64,000 nt of DNA from Pseudomonas sp. HR96 (GTDB taxonomy: Bacteria; Pseudomonadota; Gammaproteobacteria; Pseudomonadales; Pseudomonadaceae). The first letter of the stretch is position 1; each line of letters opens with the position of its first letter. The notes under the pieces were generated by a model. The model ran no database searches. It was not told where the DNA came from and saw only the letters and a program-made list of their open reading frames with translations. A program made the translations under genes and the position numbers. The stretch covers positions 3,641,001 to 3,705,000 of the forward strand of contig NZ_CP139141.1 in the NCBI RefSeq assembly GCF_034059295.1, read 5' to 3'. This document shows, in pieces, positions 44,616-53,898 of the stretch.

Positions 44616-47180
44616 TCATCCGTCCGTCTCGATCAGGTTCTTGATTCTCACCGCCAGGCCCTCGATCGAAAACGGCTTGGTCATGATGTGCATGTTGGGC
44701 GCCAGGTCGCCGTTGCCGAGCACCGCTTTTTCCGCGTAGCCGGTAATGAACAGCACTTTCAGATCAGGCCGCCGCACCCGTGCCAGGTCGGCCATCTGTC
44801 GCCCGTTCATGTTGCCCGGCAGGCCGACGTCGGAAACCAGCAGGTCGATGCGCACATCGGATTCCAGGATCTGCAGCCCTGAAGGACCGTCCGCCGCCTC
44901 GATGGCGTGGTAGCCCAGTTCTTCGAGAATCTCGCGCACCAGCAGGCGCACGGTTGGCTCATCGTCGACCACCAGCACCGTTTCGCCGTCCACTGCCCGC
45001 GGCATTTCGGCCAGTCGCATGGGTTCGTCCTGCACCTGCTCGCCCAGGTAACGCGGCAGGTGCAGGCAGATGGTCGACCCCATGCCGACCTCCGAATAGA
45101 TCTTCGCCTGGCCGCCGGACTGGCGAATGAAGCCATAGATCATCGACAGTCCAAGGCCGGTACCCATGCCGATCGGCTTGGTGGTGTAGAACGGCTCGAA
45201 CGCGCGCTCGGCCACTTCCGGGCTCATGCCTGTCCCGGTGTCGGACACGCACAGCGACACATAGTTGCCGGGCGGCAGGTCGAAAGCTGCAGCAGCCCGT
45301 TCATCGAGCGCACGATTGGCGGTTTCAACCGTCAGCCGGCCGCCATCGGGCATCGCATCGCGGGCGTTGATACACAGGTTGAGCAAGGCATTTTCCAGCT
45401 GGTTGGCGTCAACATTGGCCGGCCACACCTGATTGTCGGTGATCATCTCGGTGTGTACGCCAGGGCCCATGGTGCGCACGATCAACTCTTGCATGCCGGC
45501 GACCAGCTGGTTGAGATCGGTCGGCTTGGGGTCGAGGGTCTGGCGCCTGGAAAACGCCAGCAGCCGGTGGGTCAGCGCCGCGGCGCGCCGCGAGGCACCG
45601 TGCGCCGCCGAGATATAGCGGTCGAGTTCGCCGAAGCGGCCCTGGCGAATGCGGCTCTGCATCATTTCCAGGCTGCCGGAGATGCCCGTCAGCAGGTTGT
45701 TGAAATCATGAGCGATGCCACCGGTGAGTTGCCCTACCGCTTCCATCTTCTGGGACTGGCGCAATTGCTCTTCGGAACGCAGCAGTTCCTCGGTGCGCTC
45801 CTGCACGGTGCGCTCGAGGGCCACATTAAGGGCGCGCAGATCGCTTTCAGCGCGCCGCCGCGCGATCGCGGCGCGGGTGCGCTCGGCGACATCGCGGACA
45901 AACCTTGATTCGGCCTCGGTCCACACATGCGCCTGCGCCTGCAACACGCACAAGGCCGCCACCGGCACGCCCGACTCGACCAGCGCCACGCTGAGCAGCG
46001 CCTGCACGCCGCTGGCCGTCCAGGCCGCGGTGCGCGGGTCGTCACGCACGTCACTGATCGCCAGCGCATGGCCCAGCGGCAAGCCTGCCAGCAGCGCCGG
46101 GTAATCGACAGCATCGGCGCTGCGCAGCTGAAATTGGCCTACAACCTGAGTGCTACCGCTCTGCTCCACCGCCACATAGCAGGCACCGCTGACGCCGAGG
46201 GTCTGGCCGATCAACCGGGTAGCTGCCGCCGCCACTTCTTCCGGCACCTGCAGGTCACGCAAGGTGTCGCCGAATTCCAGCAAGGCCTGGCGCCGCTTGC
46301 TGGCACCGTAGGCCTCGGTGACGTCGCGAAAGATGATGACGAAGCGCTCTTGGTCCAGCGGATGCACGCGCCCTTCGTACCAGCGCCCAAGGTTGCCGAC
46401 CTGGTGATTGAACGCAGCGGCCTTCTGATTAGCCACTGCCTGGGCCGGCTCGGCGATCCAGAACTCTTCGATGCCCGGGAACAACTGGCGCACGCTCTTG
46501 CCCTTGACCTGGCCGGGGTCTATTCCGACCTTCAGCCCCCAGGCCGGGTTGACGTCCAGATAGCGCCAGTCCCGGGCAACGCCGTCGGGATCGCGAATCA
46601 GCTCGCCGAGGATGAAACCGTCGTCGAGCTTCTCGAACAGTCCGCGCCAATATTCCTCGCTCTCGCGCAACGCCAATTCGGCGTTGCGTTGGGCGCTGAT
46701 GTCGTTGAACAGCACCGCCACCAGACCGGCCTCCTCGTCCACGGCGGTGCAATGCACTTCATACCAGCGGTTCATGGCCTCGGCGCGGTCTTCGAAGCGC
46801 AGGCTCTTGCCGGTTCGCGCCACCTCGCCGTACACGTCGAACCAGTGCTGCTCGTGCTCCGGAACCATCTCGCGTATCCAGCGGCCTTCAGCGCCGACCA
46901 GGCCGGTGTGGGTCTCGAACGCCCGGTTGGTCTCGATGAACTGGTAGTCGCAGGCGCGCCCCGCATCGTCGAACTTCATGCGGATGATGCAGAAGCCTTC
47001 ATCGATGGTGTCGAGCAGGCGCTGGTATTGCCGGCGGCTGGAGAGCAGTGCGGAGCGCTCGAAGGGGCGCTGGCGCAACTGCTCTTCGGCGGCCGCCAGC
47101 CGCGTGGAGAGGCGCAGGATTTCCGCCTCGAGGCGTTCGGTGTTCTGTCTGGCCGAATTGTCAGTACCCAAGGTGCTCAT
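44616..47180 (-). CDS. Hybrid histidine kinase (PAS-PAS-GAF-HisKA-HATPase-REC)
   Basis: An 854-residue soluble hybrid kinase. An N-terminal coiled coil is followed by PAS-like domains (about 50-170 and 180-300) and a GAF domain (about 310-450). The phosphoacceptor box is GGIAHDFNNLL (His near 489), followed by the ATPase domain with N-box NLCINARDAMPDGG and GTGLGLSMIYG. A C-terminal receiver follows with LLVSDVGLPG (Asp near 782) and the TGYAEKA and TKPF elements. There are no membrane helices. This layout resembles pseudomonad sensory kinases that pass phosphate through their own receiver. The input is unknown. Confidence 0.9.
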   Translation of the reverse strand: MSTLGTDNSARQNTERLEAEILRLSTRLAAAEEQLRQRPFERSALLSSRRQYQRLLDTIDEGFCIIRMKFDDAGRACDYQFIETNRAFETHTGLVGAEGRWIREMVPEHEQHWFDVYGEVARTGKSLRFEDRAEAMNRWYEVHCTAVDEEAGLVAVLFNDISAQRNAELALRESEEYWRGLFEKLDDGFILGELIRDPDGVARDWRYLDVNPAWGLKVGIDPGQVKGKSVRQLFPGIEEFWIAEPAQAVANQKAAAFNHQVGNLGRWYEGRVHPLDQERFVIIFRDVTEAYGASKRRQALLEFGDTLRDLQVPEEVAAAATRLIGQTLGVSGACYVAVEQSGSTQVVGQFQLRSADAVDYPALLAGLPLGHALAISDVRDDPRTAAWTASGVQALLSVALVESGVPVAALCVLQAQAHVWTEAESRFVRDVAERTRAAIARRRAESDLRALNVALERTVQERTEELLRSEEQLRQSQKMEAVGQLTGGIAHDFNNLLTGISGSLEMMQSRIRQGRFGELDRYISAAHGASRRAAALTHRLLAFSRRQTLDPKPTDLNQLVAGMQELIVRTMGPGVHTEMITDNQVWPANVDANQLENALLNLCINARDAMPDGGRLTVETANRALDERAAAAFDLPPGNYVSLCVSDTGTGMSPEVAERAFEPFYTTKPIGMGTGLGLSMIYGFIRQSGGQAKIYSEVGMGSTICLHLPRYLGEQVQDEPMRLAEMPRAVDGETVLVVDDEPTVRLLVREILEELGYHAIEAADGPSGLQILESDVRIDLLVSDVGLPGNMNGRQMADLARVRRPDLKVLFITGYAEKAVLGNGDLAPNMHIMTKPFSIEGLAVRIKNLIETDG

Positions 47181-47291
47181 GCAACGTCCCGTCTGCGCTG
47201 GTCGTGGAACACGTTCAGGCGTGTCATCTGGATCGGAACCTGCAATGTCGCGGGAGTTCGAGTCAATCGCCGCCGGGCGTGTCGACCTCGG

Positions 47292-48215
47292 CTAACCGCC
47301 TCGGGCCGCCCCCGCGGCGTCGGCGATTTCGTTCCACAGGTGCATGGCCGCATAGGCCCGCCAGGGCCGCCAGGCTTCGCTGTGCTTGAGCTGCTGGGCG
47401 TGCTTGAGCAACTCCGGCTGGCGCCGGGCGATGGCCTGCATCAGCACCAGGTCGGTGCCCGGCCAGGCGTCGGCGTCGCGCCAGGCGCGCATGGCGGTGT
47501 ACTCCACGGTCCAGGGGCCGATGCCCGGCAGCGCCAGCAGTTGCCGGCGCAGAGTGGGCAGGTCGGGGGTCGCGGCGTCGATGTCGACGACGCCATCGGC
47601 CACCGCCTGGGCAAAGCCTTGCAGGGCGGCAACGCGCTTGCCCGGCATGCCGATCCGGTCCAGGTTGGCGCCGGCCAGCGCCTCGGGGGTGGGGAACAGC
47701 CACGGCGCATCGGCCAGCAGCGGGCCTTGCGCCGGAGTGCCGGCGCGTTGCACCAGACGGCCGACGATGGTGGTGGCGGCCTTGACGCTGACCTGTTGGC
47801 CGACAATGGTCCGTACCACCAGCTCGAAACCGGACCAGGCGCCCGGAACGCGCAGCCCGGGGGCCTGGGCGATCAACTGGCCCAGCCAGGGGTCGCTGGC
47901 GAAGCACTGCTGAATCAACGCCGGCTCGGTCGCCAGGTCGAACAGGCTGGCCAGCTTGCCGCTCACCGCATCGGCCTGGCGGCTGACTTCGCCGTGCAAG
48001 GTTGCGATCAGGCAATGCCGCGCAGGGTCCTGGCGCACGCTCAGCAAGCCTTCGCTGCCTTGCCAGCGCAGAGTGCGATGGTAGACGCCGTCCACCACGC
48101 TTTCGACGCCGGCGGTCGAGCGCCCGCCGAAAAAGCGCAGCATGCGTTGCCAGTCCAGAGGGGGTGGATAGAACAGCTCCAGTTCGGCGACGGCCTGACC
48201 GCTGATGATCTTCAT
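47292..48215 (-). CDS. alkA: DNA-3-methyladenine glycosylase II (AlkA)
   Basis: A 307-residue base-excision repair enzyme that removes alkylated purines. An N-terminal AlkA-type domain (about 1-115) is followed by the helix-hairpin-helix LPGIGPWTVEYTAMRAW. The catalytic Asp is in WPGTDLVLMQ, and FELVVRTIVGQQVSVKAA is also conserved. The ATG at 48215 overlaps the stop of the methyltransferase gene (ATGA), so the two repair genes are coupled. It lacks the Ada regulatory domain. Confidence 0.92.
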   Translation of the reverse strand: MKIISGQAVAELELFYPPPLDWQRMLRFFGGRSTAGVESVVDGVYHRTLRWQGSEGLLSVRQDPARHCLIATLHGEVSRQADAVSGKLASLFDLATEPALIQQCFASDPWLGQLIAQAPGLRVPGAWSGFELVVRTIVGQQVSVKAATTIVGRLVQRAGTPAQGPLLADAPWLFPTPEALAGANLDRIGMPGKRVAALQGFAQAVADGVVDIDAATPDLPTLRRQLLALPGIGPWTVEYTAMRAWRDADAWPGTDLVLMQAIARRQPELLKHAQQLKHSEAWRPWRAYAAMHLWNEIADAAGAARGG

Positions 48216-48748
48216 GGCAGGCCTGCTGCGAATTCGAAGCTGCCCTGCACAGTGCCCTGCCCGCGCTCGACGCCCAGCAGCAGCGCCTTGGCCGCCAGCC
48301 CGCCGGCAAACCCGGTGAGCTCGCCGCTGGCGCCGATCACCCGATGACAAGGCGCGACGATGGAGATCGGGTTACGCCCATTGGCGGCGCCCACGGCGCG
48401 CACCGCCGTCGGGTGGCCGATCTGACGGGCGATCTGGGCGTAGGTGCGGGTCTCGCCGAACGGGATGGTCAACAGTGCCTGCCAGACCTTGCGCTGAAAC
48501 TCGGTGCCGTTGAATGCCAGCGGCAGCGCGAAACGCTTGCGCTGCCCTGCGAAGTATTCAGCCAATTGCCGCTCGGCGGCCTCGATCGCCAGGCTTGCTG
48601 GCGAACCTCCCGGTGCTGGAGTCAAGACACCAAGGCGAACCCGGTTGGGCCGCTCGACTTGCCAGAGAATCGCCACCAGGCTACTGCCTTGGGCTACCAG
48701 GGTGAGCTGGCCGACTGGCGAGTCGATGATTTTGTATTCAGTGGTCAC
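48212..48748 (-). CDS. ogt: Methylated-DNA--protein-cysteine methyltransferase
   Basis: A 178-residue suicide repair protein that takes methyl groups from O6-methylguanine onto its own Cys. The active site IVAPCHRVIG (Cys near 135) and the DNA-binding helix AVRAVGAANGRNP are intact. It lacks the N-terminal Ada zinc domain. The GTG at 48748 follows GGGAG; the longer frame begins with a TTG and has no ribosome site. It forms an operon with alkA. The symbol could equally be adaB, so ogt here only means a stand-alone methyltransferase. Confidence 0.9.
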   Translation of the reverse strand: MTTEYKIIDSPVGQLTLVAQGSSLVAILWQVERPNRVRLGVLTPAPGGSPASLAIEAAERQLAEYFAGQRKRFALPLAFNGTEFQRKVWQALLTIPFGETRTYAQIARQIGHPTAVRAVGAANGRNPISIVAPCHRVIGASGELTGFAGGLAAKALLLGVERGQGTVQGSFEFAAGLP

Positions 48749-48827
48749 GCCACATCTCCCGTTCGGCCCGACAGCCTCAGGGCCCAAGCGTACGGGCGGG
48801 ATGGGCGGGAGTTCAAGCCCGCAATAG

Positions 48828-49645
48828 GCCCCGCGGGCCGGTGTGGTCTTCCTGGCGCTGGCGAGATGTCCAATATGGCCACCACCGGCGGTGACTGGAT
48901 CTCAAGACCGGCCTTGTGGCCTCTCGGGGTCTGCGACCCCTCCCACATTGGATCTGCGGCCGTGGGAGGGGGCACAGCCCCCGAGAGGCCGCCAGGCCGG
49001 TGTGATCTTCCTGGCGCCTGGCGAAATGGCCAATATGGCCACCACCGGCGGTGACTGGATCTCAAGACCGGCCTTGCGGCCTCTCGGGGTCTGCGACCAC
49101 TCCCACATTGGATCTGCGGCCGTGGGAGGGGGCAGAGCCCCCGAGAGGCCGCAAGGCCGGTTTGATCTTCCTGGCGCCTGGCGAAATGGCCAATATGGCC
49201 ACCACCGGCGGTGACTGGATCTCAAGACCGGCCTTGCGGCCTCTCGGGGTCTGCGACCCCTCCCACATTGGATCTGCGGCCGTGGGAGGGGGCAGAGCCC
49301 CCAGAGAGGCCGCCAGGCCGGTGTGATCTTCCTGGCGCCTGGCGAAATGGCCAATATGGCCATCACCGGCGGTGACTGGATCTCAAGACCGGCCTTGCGG
49401 CCTCTCGGGGTCTGCGACCCCTCCCACATTGGATCTGCGGCCGTGGGAGGGGGCAGAGCACCCGAGAGGCCGCAAGGCCGGTTTGATCTTCCTGGCGCCT
49501 GGCGAGATGTCCAATATGGCCACCACCGGCGGTGACTGGATCTCAAGACCGGCCTTGTGGCCTCTCGGGGTCTGCGACCCCTCCCACATTGGATCTGCGG
49601 CCGTGGGAGGGGGCAGAGCCCCCGAGAGGCCGCCAGGCCGGTTTG
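48828..49645. repeat. 160-bp tandem repeat array, five units
   Basis: A landmark (GTGACTGGATC) recurs at 48891, 49051, 49211, 49372 and 49532, so the units are 160-161 bp. Each unit carries GGGGGC-AGA-GCCCCC, GAGGCCGCAAGGCCGG and GGCCA-ATA-TGGCC stems. The core is the reverse complement of part of the 221-bp repeats at 33429-34380. The apparent long frames across it are repeat artefacts. No gene lies between 48749 and 49659. Confidence 0.85.
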
Positions 49646-49659
49646 CTCGTCCACCCACC

Positions 49660-50331
49660 TCAAACCCTCGCCACCATCGAGATCACCACCGAGGTCGCTG
49701 CCGCGCGGGTTTCCACCCCCAGCTTGACGAAAATGTGCTCCAGATGCTTGTTCACCGTGCGCGGGCTAAGGCCGAGGATGTCGCTGACGTCCTTGTTGGT
49801 CTTGCCGCAGGTGACCCAGCGCAGCACCTCGACCTCGCGGCTGGTCAGGCGAAAATGTGCGCAGAGGCGTTCCTGGGCGACCGGGTCGTCCAGCGACAGG
49901 CTGGAGGTGCGGCGTTCGCGGGCAGCCTGGAGGATCTGCGCGGTGCGCAGGTGCGAGGCGACGCGGGCCAGCACTTCGCGACACTCGATGGGCTTGGTCA
50001 CGTAGTCGATGGCGCCGGCCTCGAAACCCTGCACCACGTGCTCGGGGTCGGTCAGCGCGGTCATGAACAGCACCGGGATGTCGGCGCTGTCGGGCTGCGC
50101 CTTGATCTGCCGGCAGGTCTGGAAGCCGTCCAGCCCGGGCATCATCGCGTCCAGCAGGATCAGGTCCGGGCGCCGCCGGGCGATGCGCGCCAGGGCGCTG
50201 TGGCCGTCCATCGCCACCAGGACGCGGTAGCCGGCGTCGTCGAGGGCGTCGGCCAGCAGCGCGAGGTTGTCGGGGGTGTCGTCGACAATCAGGATGACGC
50301 CACGGTGGTGGTCAGGAACGGGCAGTCCCAT
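49660..50331 (-). CDS. LuxR/FixJ-type response regulator
   Basis: A 223-residue two-component regulator. The receiver domain is residues about 12-125 (VDDT acidic pocket, LILLDAMMPG phosphoacceptor Asp near 60, TKP Lys). The C-terminal LuxR-type HTH is at about 158-218 (LTSREVEVLRWV, NKDVSDILGLSPRTVNKHLEHI). Its start overlaps the end of the transporter-kinase gene by 20 bp, so this is almost certainly its partner. The likely target is the divergent urt/fmd promoter region with the palindrome at 53812-53833. Confidence 0.93.
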   Translation of the reverse strand: MGLPVPDHHRGVILIVDDTPDNLALLADALDDAGYRVLVAMDGHSALARIARRRPDLILLDAMMPGLDGFQTCRQIKAQPDSADIPVLFMTALTDPEHVVQGFEAGAIDYVTKPIECREVLARVASHLRTAQILQAARERRTSSLSLDDPVAQERLCAHFRLTSREVEVLRWVTCGKTNKDVSDILGLSPRTVNKHLEHIFVKLGVETRAAATSVVISMVARV

Positions 50332-53300
50332 CGAGGGCCTCCTTGATCAGCAGGGTCAATTCGTCGAGGCGAAAGCCCCGGGCGAGCGCGCGCAGCGGCG
50401 CCACCCGCACCGCGCAGTGCGGCTGGTGGGCCTCCATGCGGTCAAGCTTGGCCTGGATACCCTTCATGTAGCCTTCGGCGCAGAGCTCTTCGAGCTCGCG
50501 CAGGTCGGCTTCGAGCAAAGGCTGCCCGGCGCGCATGGGCTGCGCGGGTGCCAGCGGTGCGTGCAGCCACTGCAATTGCAGGTGCTGGCGGATGCGGTCG
50601 AGTAATTGCTGCATGTGGATCGGCTTGGCCAGGTAGTCGTCGTGGGCTGGGATGGCATCGTGGGCGCGGTCGTCGGCGAAGGCGTTGGCATTGGCCGAGA
50701 CGACGATGATCGGCGCCGTGCACGAGGCGTTGCGGCGGATCAGCCGGCTGGTCTCCCAGCCATCCATGCCGGGCATCGACAGGTCCATGAGGATCAGGTC
50801 CGGGTGCTGCAACGAGACCTGGCGGATCGCCTCCTGGCCGTTGCTCGCCTCGTCGATGACGAACCCCAGCGGCTCAAGCATGCCGCGCAGCACCCGGCGG
50901 TGCTCGATGTGGTCGTCCACCACCAGCACCCGGCGCCGCGCGCCCTGGTACCCCACCAGCGAATGCTCCTCGCGGATGACCGCCTGGGGCACGCGCACCT
51001 CGCCGAGAAACAGGCGCACCTGAAAACGCGTGCCGCGCTGCGGCTCGCTGGTCACGGAGATTTCACCGCCCATCAAGGCGGTGAGCATGCGGGTGATGGT
51101 CAGGCCCAGGCCCATGCCTTTGTCCTGGCGGTCGATCTCGCCGCGCTCGAAAGGCTGGAAGATGCGCTCCAGCTGGTCTTCGGCAATGCCGATGCCGCTG
51201 TCGATGATCTCGAAGGTGGCGGTCTGGCGCCGATAGCTGACGCGCAGGCAGACCTCGCCGGTGTCGGTGAAATTCACCGCATTGCCGAGCAGGTTGATGA
51301 GGATCTGGCGCACGCGCTTTTCATCGCCGCGCACCACGTTGGGCAGCTCGCCAATCAATTGCAGGCGAAAGCCCAGGCCCTTGTCGCGGGCGGCGGGGGC
51401 GAACAAGCGCTCGAGGTCCTCGATGAAATCCACCAGGGCGATCTCCGACAGTTCCAGGCGCAGCTTGCCGGCTTCGATCTTGGCCACGTCGAGCAGACCG
51501 TCGATCAGCGACAGCAGGTGCGAACTGTTGCGCAGAATGGTCGCCAGCGCCTCCTGCTGGCGCGGCGCAGTGCTGGCGTCGCGCTGCAGGATCTGCGTGT
51601 AGCCGAGGATGCTGTTGAGCGGCGTGCGCAGCTCGTGGGACAGCCCGGTGACGTAGCGGCTCTTGGCGGCGTTGGCCGCCTCGGAGGCTTCCTTGGCCCG
51701 CTGCAGAGCCAGGTCGGTCTGCTCGTGGGCCTCGATCTCCTGCATCAGCAGCGCGGTCTGGCGTTCGGACTCTTCCTGGGCGACGTGGCGGCTTTCGCGG
51801 GTCAGCACCACCCACCAGGCCAGCACGGCGGCGAACACGCACAGCGCCAGGAACGCCTTGATGAAGGCCAGGGTCAGGGTCTGCTGGGTCTGCCAGGAGT
51901 GCTCGGCGAGGTTGTGCGTGACCTGGGTATACACCAGCGCCAGGGCGCCGGACAGCAGCACGATGAGCACCGCGAAGATGCCCAGGTAGTGCGCCAGGCG
52001 CGTATGCAGGTTGCGCGACAGGCCTTTGGGCAGCAGCTGCGCCATCCAGTCCTCGACCTGCATCAACAGCCGTGAGCGCGGCTTGCACTGATCGCCGCAG
52101 CGCACTTCCAGCGAGCAGCACAACGAGCAGATCGGCGAGGCATAGGCCGGGCACCAGGCCATGTCCGGACGCTCGAAGGGATTGCTGCACACCCCGCAGC
52201 GCAGCGTGCTGTGGGCGCCCTGGGGGTACAGCAGGTGGCTGTCGCTCTGGCGCGCCAGGTAATAGCGCCCGCCGGTGGCCCAGGCGATCAGCGGCGAGAC
52301 CACCAGTGCAGTGATCAGGGCCAGCAGCGGCGGCGCGGCGTGGGCCAGGCTGCCCAGGTAGCCGAAGTGCGCCAGCAGCGCCACCAGCGACGCCACGCCC
52401 ATGGCACCGACCCCCACCGGGTTGACGTCGTACAGGTGCGCGCGCTTGAACTCGATGTAGGGCGGCGACAGGCCCAGCGGCTTGTTGATCACCAGGTCCG
52501 CCACCAGCGCGCCGATCCAGGCGATGGCGATGTTGGCGTAGAGGCCGAGCACCTCGCCGATGGCGTCGAAGATGCCCATTTCCATCAGCAGCAGCGCGAT
52601 GCCGACGTTGAACACCAGCCACACCACCCGGCCCGGGTGGCTGTGGGTCATGCGCGCGAAGAAGTTCGACCAGGCCAGGGAGCCGGCGTAGGCGTTGGTC
52701 AGGTTGATCTTGACCTGGGAGATCACCACCAGCAGCGCCATGGCCGCCAGGGCCCATTCAGGTGCGGCGAACACGTAGCTGTAGGCCACCAGGTACATCT
52801 GCGTCGGTTCCACCGCGCGCGCCACCGGCACCTCGTGCTGCAGCGCCAGAAACGCCAGGAAGGCCCCGGCCATCAGCTTCAAGGCGCCCGGCACTATCCA
52901 GCCCGGCCCCGCCAGCAGCAAGGCGGCCCACCAGCGCTTGCGGTTGTGTGCGGTGCGCTCGGGCAGGAAGCGGATGTAGTCGACCTGCTCGCCGATCTGC
53001 GTCACCAGTGACAGCACCACGCTCAGCGCTGCACCGAACAGCAGCAGGTCGAAGGTGCCCGCCTCACCGTGGCGCCCGGCGAACGAGGTGAAGTCGGCCA
53101 GGGTGCCGGGGCTTTTCCAGATCACGAACGCGTACGGCACCAGCAGCAGGCCCAGCCAGAACGGCTGCGACCACATCTGCAGCCGGCTGATCAAGGTGAA
53201 GCCGTAGGCCGCCAGCGGGATGACGATCACCGAGCAGAGCACGTAGCCCCAGGCCAGTGGGATGTGAAAGTACAGCTCCAAGGCCAGGGCCATGATCGCC

Positions 53301-53707
53301 GCTTCGAGGGCGAAGAACAGAAAGGTAAAGCTGGCATAGATCAGCGAAGTGATGGTCGAGCCGATGTAGCCGAACCCCGCGCCGCGGGTCAGCAGGTCCA
53401 TGTCGACGCCATAGCGGGCGGCGTAGTAGCTGATCGGCAGGCCGGTGAGCAGGATGATCAGGGCCACGGCGAGCACCGCCCACAAGGTGTTGGTGAAGCC
53501 GTAGTCCATCACCAGGGTGCCGCCGATCGCCTCCAGCACAAGGAACGACACCGAGCTCAAGGCGGTGTTGACGATGCGGCCCTCGCTCCAGCGCCGAAAG
53601 GACGAGGGCGCATAGCGCAGGGCGTAGTCCTCCATGGTCTCGTCGGCGACCCAGCGGTTGTAGTCGCGGCGGATCTTGGCGATGCGTTGGGTGCCGGGTA
53701 TGGCCAA
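50312..53707 (-). CDS. NCS1-permease-like sensor fused to hybrid histidine kinase
   Basis: A protein of about 1131 residues. Residues about 40-470 form some 12 membrane helices resembling the NCS1 nucleobase/allantoin/hydantoin permeases (for example FGYIGSTITSLIYASF, QVKINLTNAYAGSLAW). A Cys-rich knuckle follows (about 502-541, CGVC...CSLCC...C..C), which may bind metal. Two more helices, a coiled coil, HisKA (LSHELRTPLNSI, His near 687), HATPase (NLLGNAVNFT, GMGLGLTITRML) and a receiver (LILMDLSMPG, Asp near 972) complete it. The design parallels CbrA, whose sensor is an SLC5-like transporter. I chose a TTG at 53707 after GGAG; an ATG at 53779 is an alternative. It is divergent from urtA. 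Confidence 0.88.
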   Translation of the reverse strand: MAIPGTQRIAKIRRDYNRWVADETMEDYALRYAPSSFRRWSEGRIVNTALSSVSFLVLEAIGGTLVMDYGFTNTLWAVLAVALIILLTGLPISYYAARYGVDMDLLTRGAGFGYIGSTITSLIYASFTFLFFALEAAIMALALELYFHIPLAWGYVLCSVIVIPLAAYGFTLISRLQMWSQPFWLGLLLVPYAFVIWKSPGTLADFTSFAGRHGEAGTFDLLLFGAALSVVLSLVTQIGEQVDYIRFLPERTAHNRKRWWAALLLAGPGWIVPGALKLMAGAFLAFLALQHEVPVARAVEPTQMYLVAYSYVFAAPEWALAAMALLVVISQVKINLTNAYAGSLAWSNFFARMTHSHPGRVVWLVFNVGIALLLMEMGIFDAIGEVLGLYANIAIAWIGALVADLVINKPLGLSPPYIEFKRAHLYDVNPVGVGAMGVASLVALLAHFGYLGSLAHAAPPLLALITALVVSPLIAWATGGRYYLARQSDSHLLYPQGAHSTLRCGVCSNPFERPDMAWCPAYASPICSLCCSLEVRCGDQCKPRSRLLMQVEDWMAQLLPKGLSRNLHTRLAHYLGIFAVLIVLLSGALALVYTQVTHNLAEHSWQTQQTLTLAFIKAFLALCVFAAVLAWWVVLTRESRHVAQEESERQTALLMQEIEAHEQTDLALQRAKEASEAANAAKSRYVTGLSHELRTPLNSILGYTQILQRDASTAPRQQEALATILRNSSHLLSLIDGLLDVAKIEAGKLRLELSEIALVDFIEDLERLFAPAARDKGLGFRLQLIGELPNVVRGDEKRVRQILINLLGNAVNFTDTGEVCLRVSYRRQTATFEIIDSGIGIAEDQLERIFQPFERGEIDRQDKGMGLGLTITRMLTALMGGEISVTSEPQRGTRFQVRLFLGEVRVPQAVIREEHSLVGYQGARRRVLVVDDHIEHRRVLRGMLEPLGFVIDEASNGQEAIRQVSLQHPDLILMDLSMPGMDGWETSRLIRRNASCTAPIIVVSANANAFADDRAHDAIPAHDDYLAKPIHMQQLLDRIRQHLQLQWLHAPLAPAQPMRAGQPLLEADLRELEELCAEGYMKGIQAKLDRMEAHQPHCAVRVAPLRALARGFRLDELTLLIKEALDGTARS

Positions 53708-53811
53708 GACGGTGCTCCGCAGACGGGGGGAATGGCACTGGGCACATGCAGGGCGCGTGCCCGATGCGAGCGCGATCATCGTCCATTTGCCAGGCGCCCG
53801 CGCTCTGTCAA

Positions 53812-53833
53812 ATGACGTATGCCGCTACGTCAT
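53812..53833. promoter_or_regulatory. Candidate operator between kinase and urtA
   Basis: A perfect palindrome ATGACGTA-N6-TACGTCAT in the region of about 190 bp shared by the divergent kinase and urtA genes, 65 bp before the urtA ATG. Size and symmetry fit a dimeric HTH regulator such as the LuxR-type protein encoded at 49660-50331. The binding partner is inferred only. Confidence 0.5.
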
Positions 53834-53898
53834 GGTGCGTATACCCGGAAAAGTTCCACCGCCGCATCCTTGCGCCACACCAGCACAGGAGCAGCACC

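Noticed and set aside
45927..48347. 806-codon open frame on the plus strand across the hybrid kinase and alkA
   Set aside because: It spans two well-supported genes on the other strand and shows no protein-like pattern.
48843..49663. Open frames on both strands of the 160-bp array
   Set aside because: Same reason: periodic translation of palindromic repeats without start signals.
53721..53745. TGGCAC...TGCA resembling a sigma-54 promoter before urtA
   Set aside because: The GG and GC pairs are not 10 bases apart, which sigma-54 promoters require.
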